NCBI GenBank assembly: GCA_902792905.1
Contig: CADBBH010000016.1
Location: 1-42,155 of the forward strand
Length of the DNA stretch: 42,155 nt
DNA from: Oscillospiraceae bacterium
GTDB taxonomy: Bacteria > Bacillota > Clostridia > Oscillospirales > Acutalibacteraceae
Direction of reading: 5' to 3'
This document shows, one piece after another, positions 15,856 through 24,058 of this stretch. The number at the start of each line of letters is the position of its first letter. The first letter of the stretch is position 1. Below the pieces are notes generated by a model, which saw only the letters and a program-made list of their open reading frames with translations, was not told where the DNA came from and made no database searches. The position numbers and the translations under genes were made by a program.

Positions 15856-16950
15856 TTATCTTACATCTTGCCAGAGATAAATAACATCTTTGCCGTATCT
15901 CTTACATGTATCTTTAACGGTGGGGTTGAAGGTCTCAACACTTCTGAACCCTGCCTTAACAAGAGCCTTTTCGAATTCGCCCGCCTGCTCTTCATCCTTG
16001 AAGGTGATTCTCTGAAGAATCCTCAGGGGAGAAGAATCCTTGCGGTTTTTGAGCTGGCCGTCAACGTAGCCGGTCTCCCACCAGTGCTTCGCGTATTTAC
16101 GCGTGAGCTGAGGCAGATAGTTGCCGTCGCCGTTTTCATCCCAGAATATCGTGAGCTCGCACCAGAGCCAGTCGCTCTCGTCGGCGCAGTCATAGTGACC
16201 GATTGCCGAGGTCTTGCCGACGGGCCTGGTATAGATGCCGACCTCTCCGCCGACAGTCCCGATATCGCCCGAAATATACTGGCCTTTCCAGAGCTGAATC
16301 ATATACTGCTTGTTGTCATAGTTGAATTTGATTCTCGAGGTCTCGATGCTGAAATCGATGAGCTTTGCTCCGGCGTCGTAAAGCACGTTATAGCCGAATT
16401 TTCTCTGCGTGCAGTCCGGCGAGGTATCATCGTTGTAGATGAATGTCTTCGGACCGATTACGCTGAATCCCGAGCGCTGAAGACCCGTGAAATACATATC
16501 GTTCGGCAGCGAGGAATCGACTGTTGATGACGCCGCGGGAGCCACGCCCTTCTTTGTGTCTTCCTCCTTGAGCACCGGCATCGTGACTTCTTCATCGACT
16601 ACGACATCGACCTTGGTGCCGCTGATCGCGAGCTGAGTGGTCTTCGCGATTGTGGTCGCGACCTTGGTCGCCGCCTTCTTTGCCGCCGTCTGTCTGACGG
16701 TTGTTGACGGCGCTGTCACGCTCGTGCTTTCTTCGGCGCTCGCCGCTTCGGTTTCGTAGGTGTAGTCAAACGCCGTTGTTTCTTCCGGCTGAGCAATCGT
16801 GTTGTATGAAGCGGTCGTGTTATTCGGCTGAGCCTTACCCTCGACCGAGCCGTTTCGCGAAATCCGCACGCCGAGTACGCTGACTGCGGCGATAAGACCC
16901 GCTGCGGCAACTCCCACCACAATGGCGGGGGCGTTGATTCCTTTCTTCAT
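15856..16950 (-). CDS. DUF4474-domain membrane-anchored surface protein (copy 1)
   Basis: 364 residues with an N-terminal transmembrane anchor (about 9-27), then a low-complexity Thr/Ala/Lys linker (about 35-135), then the DUF4474 domain: SFKFNYDNKQYMIQLWKG-like core (read here as IKFNYDNKQYMIQLWKGQY), GTVGGEVGIYTRP, KHWWETGYVDGQL and RITFKDEEQAGEFEKAL. It forms a tandem pair with the downstream paralogue, so a local duplication followed by strong divergence is likely. The domain faces outside if the anchor is N-in. Start ATG 16950 follows GGAGG and lies 42 bp after the tmRNA 3' end, with no clear terminator between, so readthrough from ssrA is possible. Confidence 0.8.
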   Translation of the reverse strand: MKKGINAPAIVVGVAAAGLIAAVSVLGVRISRNGSVEGKAQPNNTTASYNTIAQPEETTAFDYTYETEAASAEESTSVTAPSTTVRQTAAKKAATKVATTIAKTTQLAISGTKVDVVVDEEVTMPVLKEEDTKKGVAPAASSTVDSSLPNDMYFTGLQRSGFSVIGPKTFIYNDDTSPDCTQRKFGYNVLYDAGAKLIDFSIETSRIKFNYDNKQYMIQLWKGQYISGDIGTVGGEVGIYTRPVGKTSAIGHYDCADESDWLWCELTIFWDENGDGNYLPQLTRKYAKHWWETGYVDGQLKNRKDSSPLRILQRITFKDEEQAGEFEKALVKAGFRSVETFNPTVKDTCKRYGKDVIYLWQDVR

Positions 16951-16992
16951 TTCTTTCCTCCGTGTGCAATTTTGTGAGCAATTATAGAGTAT

Positions 16993-17339
16993 TGGTGGAG
17001 ATGGCGGTAATCGAAACCGCGTCCGAAAAACCTTTGCAGGGACTTTCTACGAGTGTATCTTACCTTCTGACATTCCCTCTCCCGCACGCCGGTAATCGGG
17101 CTTACGGGTTCAGTAGGCGGATTGTGCGTGACCGGCTATCCGTCATCGCCGGTGCACGTTCACTGCTGAGTGACGCCTCTTATGCGGCCGCAGTCCTCCG
17201 CACAGAGACGGCTGCTATTTAAGCAGCAAGAGCAACTGTATTGTTGTCGTTTAAATTTTAGATTGCGGATTTTAGAGCGGTCCCGCCCCGCTACTCGCTT
17301 ATCCGGGCTCGGATTCCCCGTCGAAATCCTTTCATCCCC
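16993..17339 (-). ncRNA. ssrA: Transfer-messenger RNA (tmRNA)
   Basis: Rescues stalled ribosomes with SmpB. The 5' end GGGGATGAAAGGATTTCGAC (from 17339) pairs with the 3' end CATCTCC-ACCA (to 16993), including one G-U pair, to make the acceptor stem. GCGGTTTCGATTACCGC forms the T-arm, and CCA is encoded. The mRNA-like part ends at TAA 17221-17219. Reading back gives the tag DNNTVALAA, with GAC (17248-17246) as the likely resume codon since UAAAC precedes it. The final ALAA is the usual degron. The 347-nt size is normal. It starts only 14 nt past the smpB stop, so both are probably cotranscribed and the 5' end made by RNase P. Confidence 0.93.
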
Positions 17340-17353
17340 GTATATATTGACGC

Positions 17354-17812
17354 TCAGAATTTTTCCGCGCGTTCAATTTTTCTTTCTGCTTCCTTCCTCG
17401 CCGCGGCCTCGCGCTTGTCATAGAGCTTCTTGCCCTTGCACAGCCCGATTTCGAGCTTCGCTCTGCCGTTTTTGAAATACAGGGTGAGGGGAATGAGGGT
17501 CAGACCCTCCTGCTTTACCTTCGCGTAGAGATTTCTGATTTCTCTCTTATGCATCAGCAGTCTTTTGACCCGCATCGGGTCGCGGTTGAAAATGTTGCCC
17601 TGCTCATAGGGGCTGATATGCATACCGCAGACAAAAATTTCGTTATTCTTTATCTGGCACCAGGCATCCTTGAGGTTGACTTTGCCGTTTCGGATCGATT
17701 TGACCTCGGTGCCGAAAAGCTCGATGCCCGCCTCATACTTCTCAAGTATGAAATATTCGTGATATGCTTTTTTGTTCTGGGCAACGGGTTTTACAGCGTC
17801 TTTTTTGTCCAT
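17354..17812 (-). CDS. smpB: SsrA-binding protein SmpB
   Basis: Small RNA-binding protein that delivers tmRNA to stalled ribosomes. The OB-fold is recognised from [25 protein letters not shown] (split motif, residues 16-40), KVNLKDAW, and the C-terminal [15 protein letters not shown], followed by the basic helical tail [13 protein letters not shown] that enters the mRNA channel. 152 residues, typical. The gene for its partner RNA follows directly on the same strand. Start ATG 17812; the 72-bp gap upstream to yhbY is AT-rich and may hold a weak promoter. Confidence 0.96.
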   Translation of the reverse strand: MDKKDAVKPVAQNKKAYHEYFILEKYEAGIELFGTEVKSIRNGKVNLKDAWCQIKNNEIFVCGMHISPYEQGNIFNRDPMRVKRLLMHKREIRNLYAKVKQEGLTLIPLTLYFKNGRAKLEIGLCKGKKLYDKREAAARKEAERKIERAEKF

Positions 17813-17884
17813 AATATCCTTATCTTAATATCAGTGTAAAAATATTGCCTTTTTGTTGCAGAAAATATAAAAATTTTTATTAAT

Positions 17885-18322
17885 TTATTTCGGATTTCTG
17901 TTTCTGCTCTTCGCGTAGAAATCGCGCTTGGCCTGCTTCCTCTCCGCCTCTCTCTTCTCGGTGAGGGCTCTCTTTGCCCTGACATTCGCGAGCGGCTTTG
18001 ATTTCTTGGGCTTTGCGGGTTTCTTCTTCTGAATTCTATTGCCGTTTTCGTCAAGGTCCGGATTCTCTTTATAGAGCACGATTACTCCGCCTATGACCTG
18101 AATCACATCGCTCTGAGTCGCCGCGGCGAGCTTATCCGCGAATTCGCGCGGAGTCTCGGGGGCGGATTCGAGCAGAACCTTGATTTTGATGAGTTCTTTT
18201 GTATTGAAAGCGTCGAGAGTCTGCCTGATGACGCCGTCTGTCATGCCGCCTTTTCCTATCTGGAATTCGGGCTCGAGCGAATTTGCCTTCGCTCTCCACG
18301 CGGCTCTTTCTTTTCCTGTCAT
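17885..18322 (-). CDS. yhbY: YhbY-type CRM-domain RNA-binding protein with basic tail
   Basis: Ribosome-assembly factor of the YhbY/CRM family that associates with pre-50S particles. The CRM domain spans about residues 1-95: LEPEFQIGKGGMTDGVIRQ contains the GxGG-like loop (IGKGG), followed by ELIKIKVLLES and QVIGGVIVLYKEN. A Lys/Arg-rich tail of about 45 residues follows (PKKSKPLANVRAKRAL onward). Start ATG 18322 is chosen because GGAGAA lies 6 nt upstream and it abuts the rdgB stop; a longer open frame upstream is a shadow of rdgB. 145 residues. The basic tail lengthens it beyond the roughly 100-residue core proteins. Confidence 0.87.
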   Translation of the reverse strand: MTGKERAAWRAKANSLEPEFQIGKGGMTDGVIRQTLDAFNTKELIKIKVLLESAPETPREFADKLAAATQSDVIQVIGGVIVLYKENPDLDENGNRIQKKKPAKPKKSKPLANVRAKRALTEKREAERKQAKRDFYAKSRNRNPK

Positions 18323-18323
18323 A

Positions 18324-18917
18324 TCATTCTCCGATTTTGGCGGCGAGCTCTCTGAGCGCCGCGCCTCTGTGGCTGATTGCGTCCTTCTGCTCCGCGGTGA
18401 GCTGGGCAGTGCTGAGCTTGTAATCATATTTTTCCGCCATAAAGAGCGGGTCATAGCCGAAGCCGCCGTCGCCGACGGGCTCAAAGCCGATTCTGCCTCT
18501 GCATTCGCCCTTTGCGATCACGGTTCTCCCGTCGGGATAAACGCAGCAGACCGCGCTGATGAACGCCGCGCCGCGCTCTTCGAACGGAACTCCTTCAAGC
18601 TCCCTGAGAAGTTTTTCGTTATTCTTTTCATCGTTGCCGTGCTCTCCCGAATACCTCGCGGAATATACTCCGGGAGCGCCGTCAAGATAATCGACCGAAA
18701 GGCCCGAATCATCGGCAATGCAGGGGTATCCGCTTTCGCGGCAGCCGCTCTCGGCCTTGATATAAGCATTTTCCTCGAAGGTTTCGCCGGTCTCCTCCGC
18801 GTCGGTAAGCTCGATTCCGAGCTCCTCGGCAAGATGAACCTTAATGCCGAGAGGGGAGAGAATGCGGTGAAGCTCATCGCGTTTTTTCATATTGTGGGTT
18901 GCGAGAATATAATCCAT
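18324..18917 (-). CDS. rdgB: XTP/dITP diphosphatase (RdgB/HAM1 family)
   Basis: House-cleaning pyrophosphatase that hydrolyses XTP, ITP and dITP to monophosphates, keeping deaminated purines out of nucleic acids. N-terminal ATHNMKKRDEL matches the TxNxxKxxE nucleotide motif; FEENAYIKA (47-55), ADDSGLSVDYLDGAPGVYSARY (split, 68-89) and the C-terminal SHRGAALRELA are diagnostic. 197 residues, normal. It is placed between ftsY and yhbY with 2-bp and 1-bp gaps, so it is cotranscribed with them. Confidence 0.95.
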   Translation of the reverse strand: MDYILATHNMKKRDELHRILSPLGIKVHLAEELGIELTDAEETGETFEENAYIKAESGCRESGYPCIADDSGLSVDYLDGAPGVYSARYSGEHGNDEKNNEKLLRELEGVPFEERGAAFISAVCCVYPDGRTVIAKGECRGRIGFEPVGDGGFGYDPLFMAEKYDYKLSTAQLTAEQKDAISHRGAALRELAAKIGE

Positions 18918-18919
18918 AC

Positions 18920-19843
18920 TCAGTCGTCCTTCTCTTTTTCGGCAAAGAGACTCTCCGCGAAATCGGCGGGAATAAAGGGCCTCATATCGTCAATGCCCTC
19001 GCCGACTCCGATGAATTTGACGGGCACCTTGAGATCGTTCTTGATAGCGAGCACAACGCCGCCTTTTGCCGTTCCGTCAAGCTTTGTGAGGATAATGCCG
19101 GTAATCTCCGCCGCCTCCATGAACTCCTTCGCCTGCTGGATGGCGTTCTGACCTGTCGTGGCGTCGAGCACGAGCAGAATTTCTCTGTCCGCGTAGGGGA
19201 GCTGACGGTCCATAATGCGGTAAATCTTGCTGAGCTCCTCCATAAGATTCTTCTTATTGTGGAGTCTGCCGGCGGTGTCGCAGATGATAATATCCGCGTT
19301 TCTTGCCTTGCCGGCCTCGATTGTATCATAAACAACGGCCGCGGGGTCCGCGCCTTCTTTATGCTTGACTATGTCAACTCCGGCTCTCTCCGCCCAGATT
19401 TCAAGCTGGTCGATGGCAGCGGCTCTGAAGGTATCCGCGGCTCCGAGTATAACCTTCTTGCCCTCGGATTTGAACATCGCCGCGAGCTTGCCGATGGAGG
19501 TGGTCTTGCCGACTCCGTTCACGCCGATAACGAGAATTACCGACGGAATCGTAATCATATCAACTTCTTCGCCGCCAGACAGGATATCGGAGACGATATT
19601 TTTGATCTCCTCCTGGACATCCTTGGCTCTGTGAAGGTTCTTTTTGAATACGGCGTCTCTCAGGCGTGAAACGATTTCTTCCGCGGTGGTCACGCCGACA
19701 TCCGCCATTATGAGTATCTCTTCAAGGTCGTCATAGAATTCGTCGTCTATCTCATTTTTGCCGTAAAGCGCCGAATTTATCGCCCCGGACATGCTGTCGC
19801 GGGTCTTTTTGAGTCCCTTGTTGAGCTTATTGAAAAATCCCAT
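18920..19843 (-). CDS. ftsY: Signal recognition particle receptor FtsY
   Basis: SRP receptor GTPase that docks Ffh-ribosome complexes at the membrane for co-translational insertion. The short helical N domain (1-95) lacks the long acidic A domain, as is common in Gram-positives. G-domain motifs are [10 protein letters not shown] (107-116), DTFRAAA, the DTAGRLHN G3 motif and [10 protein letters not shown] (G4). 307 residues. It starts 3 bp after the dnaA stop. The gene usually follows smc or sits with ffh in Firmicutes, so the direct dnaA-ftsY link is unusual. Confidence 0.96.
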   Translation of the reverse strand: MGFFNKLNKGLKKTRDSMSGAINSALYGKNEIDDEFYDDLEEILIMADVGVTTAEEIVSRLRDAVFKKNLHRAKDVQEEIKNIVSDILSGGEEVDMITIPSVILVIGVNGVGKTTSIGKLAAMFKSEGKKVILGAADTFRAAAIDQLEIWAERAGVDIVKHKEGADPAAVVYDTIEAGKARNADIIICDTAGRLHNKKNLMEELSKIYRIMDRQLPYADREILLVLDATTGQNAIQQAKEFMEAAEITGIILTKLDGTAKGGVVLAIKNDLKVPVKFIGVGEGIDDMRPFIPADFAESLFAEKEKDD

Positions 19844-19846
19844 GAA

Positions 19847-21160
19847 TCAGTGCTCCCTGGCGTTTTTGATAATGTTGTCCACGCTTCTGCGAAGGGCGGG
19901 GTCCCTCTCCGCCATTGCGGTGATTTTTTCGAGGGCGTAGTGGATTGTGGTCCTGTCTCTGCCGCCGAAGAATTCGCAGATTTCCTGCTGGGTGAGCTCG
20001 GTGCATTCCCTGATGGCGAAAATCGCAATCTGCCTTGCCTTGGCGGTCTTGCTGTCCTTCTTCTTGGAAATTATATCGCTGACCGGCAGGCCGTAGGTTC
20101 TTGCCGTTTCGGAAATGATTTTATTAACAAGCTCGTTTACGGGCATTCCCTCGCTGGCGAGGTCGCTGATTGCGTTCTGCGCCATGGCAATATTTATGGA
20201 AGTGCCCTCGAGAGTGACGAGCGCGTGGATTTTCTTGACCGTGCCCTCAAGCTGGCGGATGTTTGTCTTCACCTTCTCGGCGATGAATTCCGCTACCTCC
20301 TGAGGCAGATTGAGTCCGATTGCCTCCGCTTTGCTGCTGATGATAGCGAGTCTCGTCTCATAATCGGGCGGCTGGATATCAGCAAGAAGTCCCTGCTCGA
20401 TGCGGGTGGTGATTCTGTCCGCGAGATTCGGGATGTTTTTGGGCGGAGTATCGGAGGTGAGAACGACCTGTTTGTTCGCGTCGGTCAGCACGTTGAAGGT
20501 GTGGAAGAATTCCTCCTCGGTTCTCTCCTTGCCGGCGATGAACTGGATATCGTCAACGAGCAGGGCATCGCAGGTGCGAAGCTGCGCGTGAACCTCGTCC
20601 ATAGTGCCTTTGAGAAGACCGCCGACTATAAGATTGACAAGGTCTTCGCCTCTGGTATATATGATTTTTTTATTTGGGTCCTTCTCGAGAATCGCGTTCT
20701 TGATGGCGTTGAGAAGATGGGTTTTGCCCAGACCCGACGAACCGTAGATATAGAGGGGGTTATAGACTGTGCCGGGATCGCTTGTGACAGCTTTCGCGGC
20801 GTTATACGCAAATCTGTTTGACGAGCCGACGACAAAGGTGTCGAAGGTGTTCGCGTCGGATGAAACAGGCGCCTGAGCCGCGGGTTTCGGCGCTTCACGC
20901 ACCGGAGCGGCTGCGGCCTTTTCGCGGGAAACAAACGAGATTTCCGGAACGAAACCGACCACGTTGCTGAATGCCTCGGCAAGCTCATCGGCAAACTGCT
21001 TCTCTATTGTGGTTTTGATGAATTCGCTCGCTGAGAGCGTGACAACGGCGCCGTCATACGAAATAATCTCGACGGGCTTGAACCAGACATTGTAAATAAC
21101 TTCGTTCAGTGAATGCCTCAGATCCTGGCTGACGAGGCTCCACATTTCTTTCAAATCCAT
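19847..21160 (-). CDS. dnaA: Chromosomal replication initiator DnaA
   Basis: AAA+ initiator that binds DnaA boxes at oriC and opens the duplex. Domain I is residues 1-75 (MDLKEMWSLVSQDL), the linker domain II about 80-110 is Ala/Pro-rich, domain III has Walker A GSSGLGKT (140-147), Walker B LLVDDIQF and sensor segments, and domain IV ends with FGGRDRTTIHYALEKI, the DNA-binding signature. 437 residues, normal. It has its own promoter (21212-21240) and AGGAG before ATG 21160. It runs divergently from rpmH, as in most bacteria, but dnaN and recF are not next to it; ftsY follows instead. Confidence 0.97.
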   Translation of the reverse strand: MDLKEMWSLVSQDLRHSLNEVIYNVWFKPVEIISYDGAVVTLSASEFIKTTIEKQFADELAEAFSNVVGFVPEISFVSREKAAAAPVREAPKPAAQAPVSSDANTFDTFVVGSSNRFAYNAAKAVTSDPGTVYNPLYIYGSSGLGKTHLLNAIKNAILEKDPNKKIIYTRGEDLVNLIVGGLLKGTMDEVHAQLRTCDALLVDDIQFIAGKERTEEEFFHTFNVLTDANKQVVLTSDTPPKNIPNLADRITTRIEQGLLADIQPPDYETRLAIISSKAEAIGLNLPQEVAEFIAEKVKTNIRQLEGTVKKIHALVTLEGTSINIAMAQNAISDLASEGMPVNELVNKIISETARTYGLPVSDIISKKKDSKTAKARQIAIFAIRECTELTQQEICEFFGGRDRTTIHYALEKITAMAERDPALRRSVDNIIKNAREH

Positions 21161-21211
21161 TTTACAGCTCCTGACAGAGGATTTTACTCCATATTAAACA
21201 TTATTAGTTGT

Positions 21212-21240
21212 ATATTAACACAAAGGCGGTCCGATTTCAA
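21212..21240 (-). promoter_or_regulatory. Promoter of the dnaA-ftsY operon
   Basis: On the minus strand TTGAAA (21235-21240) and TAATAT (21212-21217) are separated by 17 bp, about 50 bp before the dnaA start. No clear DnaA box (TTATNCACA) is present in 21161-21433 on either strand, so autoregulation by DnaA binding here is not supported. Confidence 0.7.
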
Positions 21241-21279
21241 GGGGAGACAAAATATTTTTATAGTAAAATTAAAAAAATA

Positions 21280-21309
21280 TTGACTTTTTACTGTATTTTG
21301 TATTATAAT
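21280..21309 (+). promoter_or_regulatory. Promoter of the rpmH-rnpA-yidD-yidC-khpB operon
   Basis: TTGACT (21280-21285) and a perfect TATAAT (21304-21309) are 18 bp apart. Transcription would start near 21316, leaving a leader of about 118 nt before the rpmH start. Confidence 0.75.
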
Positions 21310-21314
21310 CTAAA

Positions 21315-21424
21315 CTCCGAGGGCTATGGGCAAATTATGCCCGTTTGCTCCCAAGACGAAAATTGAGCCGTGCGGCAGGGGTAAATGCCGCGTGGTTTGA
21401 TTCTATAACTCACAGTGAACGGAG
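21315..21424 (+). promoter_or_regulatory. Structured 5' leader of rpmH
   Basis: The untranslated leader can form a hairpin with stem GGGCA (21328-21332)/TGCCC (21338-21342), extendable by two pairs, and a long hairpin with core GCGGCA (21372-21377)/TGCCGC (21386-21391), extendable through wobble pairs to about 12 bp. CTCCG at the 5' end (21315-21319) is complementary to CGGAG (21420-21424), which contains the rpmH Shine-Dalgarno. A closed form with a masked ribosome site is therefore possible. This is seen by eye only; I do not know a described leader family for rpmH. Confidence 0.5.
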
Positions 21425-21433
21425 GTCAGCGAT

Positions 21434-21568
21434 ATGTTAAGAACTTATCAGCCCAAAAAGCGTCATCGCAAAAAGGAACACGGTTTCCGCAAGAGAATGT
21501 CCGACAGAAACGGCCGCAAGGTTCTTGCCCGCCGCAGAGCCAAGGGCAGGAAGCAGCTCAGCTATTAA
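21434..21568 (+). CDS. rpmH: 50S ribosomal protein L34
   Basis: A 44-residue, highly basic ribosomal protein, exactly the usual length. The N-terminus [14 protein letters not shown], then GFRKRM and [17 protein letters not shown], is the canonical L34 sequence. ATG 21434 is preceded by GGAGG at 21421-21425. It heads the operon with rnpA, yidD, yidC and khpB, the standard block beside the bacterial origin. Confidence 0.97.
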   Translation: MLRTYQPKKRHRKKEHGFRKRMSDRNGRKVLARRRAKGRKQLSY

Positions 21569-21581
21569 GCGATAAACCCCA

Positions 21582-21929
21582 ATGTCGCGCATCATTGCCT
21601 TAAAACAGAATTCCGAATTCCACCGCGCTTACGCCCGCGGCAAATCATGCGCCTCGCCGGAGCTTGTCACCTACGCATTCAGAAGCAGACTGCGCGGCTC
21701 GGGCTGCAGAGTGGGCATAACCACTTCCAAAAAAATCGGAAGCGCGGTAGAGAGAAACAGATGCCGCCGCGTCATCAGAGCGGCGTGGTCTTCTCTTGAT
21801 TCGCAGGTTACCGGGGATTGGGATATAGTTTTTGTTGCAAGGCACAAAACAAAAATTCTGAAAACTCCCGCCGTGGCTTCGGCCATGTCGAAACAACTCA
21901 CACAACTCGGAGTTATACGAAAGACCTGA
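21582..21929 (+). CDS. rnpA: Ribonuclease P protein component
   Basis: Protein subunit of RNase P, which matures tRNA 5' ends together with the RnpB RNA. 115 residues. N-terminal ALKQNSEFHRAYARGKS matches the family; VGITTSKKIGSAVERNRCRR (split, about 46-65) is the conserved RNR-type RNA-binding motif; WDIVFVAR comes near the end. Starts 13 bp after rpmH. The ribosome site before ATG 21582 is weak, so coupling with rpmH translation is likely. Confidence 0.96.
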   Translation: MSRIIALKQNSEFHRAYARGKSCASPELVTYAFRSRLRGSGCRVGITTSKKIGSAVERNRCRRVIRAAWSSLDSQVTGDWDIVFVARHKTKILKTPAVASAMSKQLTQLGVIRKT

Positions 21930-21944
21930 AAAGGGGGAGGGCAG

Positions 21945-22187
21945 ATGAAAAAAATTCTGCTTAAAATGATACGCTTTTATCAGAAGCATATTTCTCCGCT
22001 TTTGCCCCCTATGTGCAGGTATTACCCGACCTGCTCGAACTACGCAGTGCAGGCGATTCAGATTCACGGAGCGTTCAAAGGGACGCTGCTCGCCATACTG
22101 CGGCTTATGAGATGCAATATTCTCTTTCCCGGCGGCTATGATCCGGTGCCGCCAAAGAAACACAGACACTCGGAGGACAGGAAATGA
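21945..22187 (+). CDS. yidD: Membrane protein insertion efficiency factor YidD
   Basis: An 80-residue inner-face membrane-associated protein that aids YidC-dependent insertion. [27 protein letters not shown] holds the family-defining YQ..ISP and C-x5-CS pattern (Cys24, Cys30), and the end GGYDPVPP is also diagnostic. ATG 21945 follows GGGGGAGGG. The stop overlaps yidC by 4 nt (ATGA). Confidence 0.95.
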   Translation: MKKILLKMIRFYQKHISPLLPPMCRYYPTCSNYAVQAIQIHGAFKGTLLAILRLMRCNILFPGGYDPVPPKKHRHSEDRK

Positions 22188-23149
22188 TTGGCTTGTACAA
22201 AGTGCTGGGCGTTCCTTTCGGATTTCTGCTCAAGCTGATTTATGAAACCATCGGTTTCGGCAATTTCGCCGTATCGATAGTTCTTCTCACTCTCATCGCG
22301 AGGCTGATACTCATTCCGTCGAGCATTCAGCAGCAGAAGGGTATGGCGAAGAATCAGCGTATGCAGTCCAAAATCCGCAAGATTCAGGAGAAATACGCAG
22401 GCGACCAGCGCAGAATTCAGGAGGAGACGCAGGCTCTCTATCAGCGCGAGGGATATAACCCGATGAGCGCGGGATGCGGCGCCCCGATGATTATCCAGTT
22501 TCTCATCCTCTTCGGCCTTATCGGCGCGATTTATTATCCGCTGTCAAACTTCCTCAGAGGCATTCCCTCTCAGGAAATCACAACTCTTACATCCCTGATC
22601 ACCTCTTTCAAGCCGGCAAATATGGCCAAGAGCACCATCATGGATGAGCTTCTCGTTGTTCAGCATATCAAAGAAATCGCGGCCAAGGCGCTTGAAAAAG
22701 GAGTGTCCCAGGCAACAATTGACAAGATAGGCGCCATCAACTTCTCATTTTTCGGTCTGTTCAATCTCGGTGATATACCCAAGAATTTCAAATTCCCGCA
22801 TATCATATGGGTGATTCCGGTATTATCAACGATTTCGACCCTTGCTTCGTCGCTCTATTCGATGATTAAGCAGAAGGATCAGCAGCAGAATGCGGCAGCC
22901 GCGAAATCGATGGGCTGCATGACAATAGGCATGGCGGGCCTTTCTCTGTGGTTCGTTGTCTCCTACCCCGCAGGTATCGGTATTTACTGGATCGCATCCG
23001 GCTTATTCGGATTTATTCAGAGTGTATTGATCGGCCATTTCTACTCTCCTAAAAAAGTCCTCGCCAAGATTATGGTTGAAGAGACGGTTCAGCGTCGGTC
23101 AAAAGAAAACAACATCAAGTTTGCCGCGAAGGTAAACGAAGAAAAGTAA
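22184..23149 (+). CDS. yidC: Membrane protein insertase YidC (Oxa1 family)
   Basis: Inserts and folds membrane proteins alone or with SecYEG. 321 residues with about five transmembrane stretches: an N-terminal re-entrant and TM1 ([21 protein letters not shown], 26-46, split), a loop with basic coiled segment ([18 protein letters not shown]), TM2 near 104-120, and later segments at about 212-230, 250-268 and 270-288. The [13 protein letters not shown] with Arg in LIARLIL is the conserved hydrophilic-groove arginine region. There is no cleavable lipoprotein signal, unlike Bacillus SpoIIIJ. An insert of about 80 residues between TM2 and TM3 (ending with KFPHIIW) is longer than minimal forms. Confidence 0.94.
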   Translation: MIGLYKVLGVPFGFLLKLIYETIGFGNFAVSIVLLTLIARLILIPSSIQQQKGMAKNQRMQSKIRKIQEKYAGDQRRIQEETQALYQREGYNPMSAGCGAPMIIQFLILFGLIGAIYYPLSNFLRGIPSQEITTLTSLITSFKPANMAKSTIMDELLVVQHIKEIAAKALEKGVSQATIDKIGAINFSFFGLFNLGDIPKNFKFPHIIWVIPVLSTISTLASSLYSMIKQKDQQQNAAAAKSMGCMTIGMAGLSLWFVVSYPAGIGIYWIASGLFGFIQSVLIGHFYSPKKVLAKIMVEETVQRRSKENNIKFAAKVNEEK

Positions 23150-23168
23150 ATTCAGGTGGTGAATTTCG

Positions 23169-24008
23169 TTGATTAAAGAAGCAATCGGCAAAGGTGCAAC
23201 AGCCGATGAAGCTTATCAGGACGCACTCGCGAAGCTCAACGCTCCCGAAGATGCGGAAGTTAAGCATGAAGTTATAGCTCAGGCCAAGCCGAAAATTCTC
23301 GGCATATTCGGCGGCTCGGACTGCGAAGTCAGAGCGTATTATGAAATCGAAGAAGATAAATTTGCCTCGGTAAAGGCTTATCTCAATACAATTCTCGCGT
23401 CACTCGGCGCCGAGAATCCCGAAATCAATATCAGAGTCGAAAACGGCGAAGACGTCAGAATCGAAATCAACTGCGGCGATGATTACGGCTCCGTAATCGG
23501 CAGAAGAGGCGAAACTCTCGACGCCATCCAGTATCTCACCCGCCTTGTTCTCAACAGAGCGACGGATGAATACAAGCGCGTTTCAATAAATGTCGGCAAC
23601 TACCGCGAAAAGAGAGAGGCGACTCTCAGAGCGCTTGCCAAAAAGAACGCTTCAAGAGTAAGAAAATACGGCAGAAATGTCGTTCTCGAGCCCATGAATC
23701 CCTATGAGCGCCGTATTATCCATACGACAATTCAGGAGATTGAGGGCGTCACCTCACACTCGGTCGGCTCCGATGATGAACGCAAGGTTGTCATCACTCT
23801 TGAGGAAGGCGTAAAGCCCCTCAACGGCGGATACGGCAGAGGCGGCTACAATAAGGGCCGCGGCGGATACAACAAGGGCGGTTACAACAGAAACCGCGGC
23901 GGAAGAGGCGGCAGCAGCAATTCCTCAGCTCCCTCGGCTCCCGCAAGAGAACCCCGCAGCGACACAGCCGGCACTCTCTACGGCAAAATCGAAGTGAATA
24001 AAGATTAA
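23169..24008 (+). CDS. khpB: KhpB/Jag RNA-binding protein with Gly/Tyr/Arg-rich tail
   Basis: RNA-binding protein of the Jag/EloR/KhpB family, which with KhpA influences cell elongation and envelope synthesis. Order: Jag-N domain (about 1-52, with AYQDALAKLN and ILGIFGG), KH domain (about 80-150; DYGSVIGRRGETLDAIQYL has the GxxG-type loop IGRRGE), R3H domain (about 152-215; MNPYERRIIHTTIQ has the R-x3-H motif). A low-complexity tail follows (about 219-263), rich in GGYN, RGG and NKG units, reminiscent of RGG boxes. Start is TTG 23169, supported by AGGTGG upstream and the family N-terminus; no in-frame ATG fits. Last gene of the rpmH operon. Confidence 0.92.
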   Translation: MIKEAIGKGATADEAYQDALAKLNAPEDAEVKHEVIAQAKPKILGIFGGSDCEVRAYYEIEEDKFASVKAYLNTILASLGAENPEINIRVENGEDVRIEINCGDDYGSVIGRRGETLDAIQYLTRLVLNRATDEYKRVSINVGNYREKREATLRALAKKNASRVRKYGRNVVLEPMNPYERRIIHTTIQEIEGVTSHSVGSDDERKVVITLEEGVKPLNGGYGRGGYNKGRGGYNKGGYNRNRGGRGGSSNSSAPSAPAREPRSDTAGTLYGKIEVNKD

Positions 24009-24014
24009 AAAAAC

Positions 24015-24041
24015 AAGCACGGATGAAATTCATCCGTGCTT
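24015..24041. terminator. Bidirectional terminator between khpB and acp
   Basis: A perfect 12-bp stem AAGCACGGATGA/TCATCCGTGCTT with an AAT loop. T-rich DNA follows on the plus strand and a run of T (after one G) on the minus strand. It lies between the convergent ends of the rpmH operon and the acp operon and can stop both. Confidence 0.93.
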
Positions 24042-24058
24042 TTAATTATCCGTTTATC

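Noticed and set aside
17219-17248. tmRNA with an unusual Leu (TTA) resume codon
   Set aside because: Aligning the tag to E. coli suggested TTA, but GAC at 17248-17246 has the expected upstream UAAAC context and gives a normal DNNTVALAA tag.
21161-21433. Possible replication origin between dnaA and rpmH
   Set aside because: The gap is AT-rich and in the classical place, but I find no TTATNCACA box on either strand, so an oriC call is not supported from sequence.
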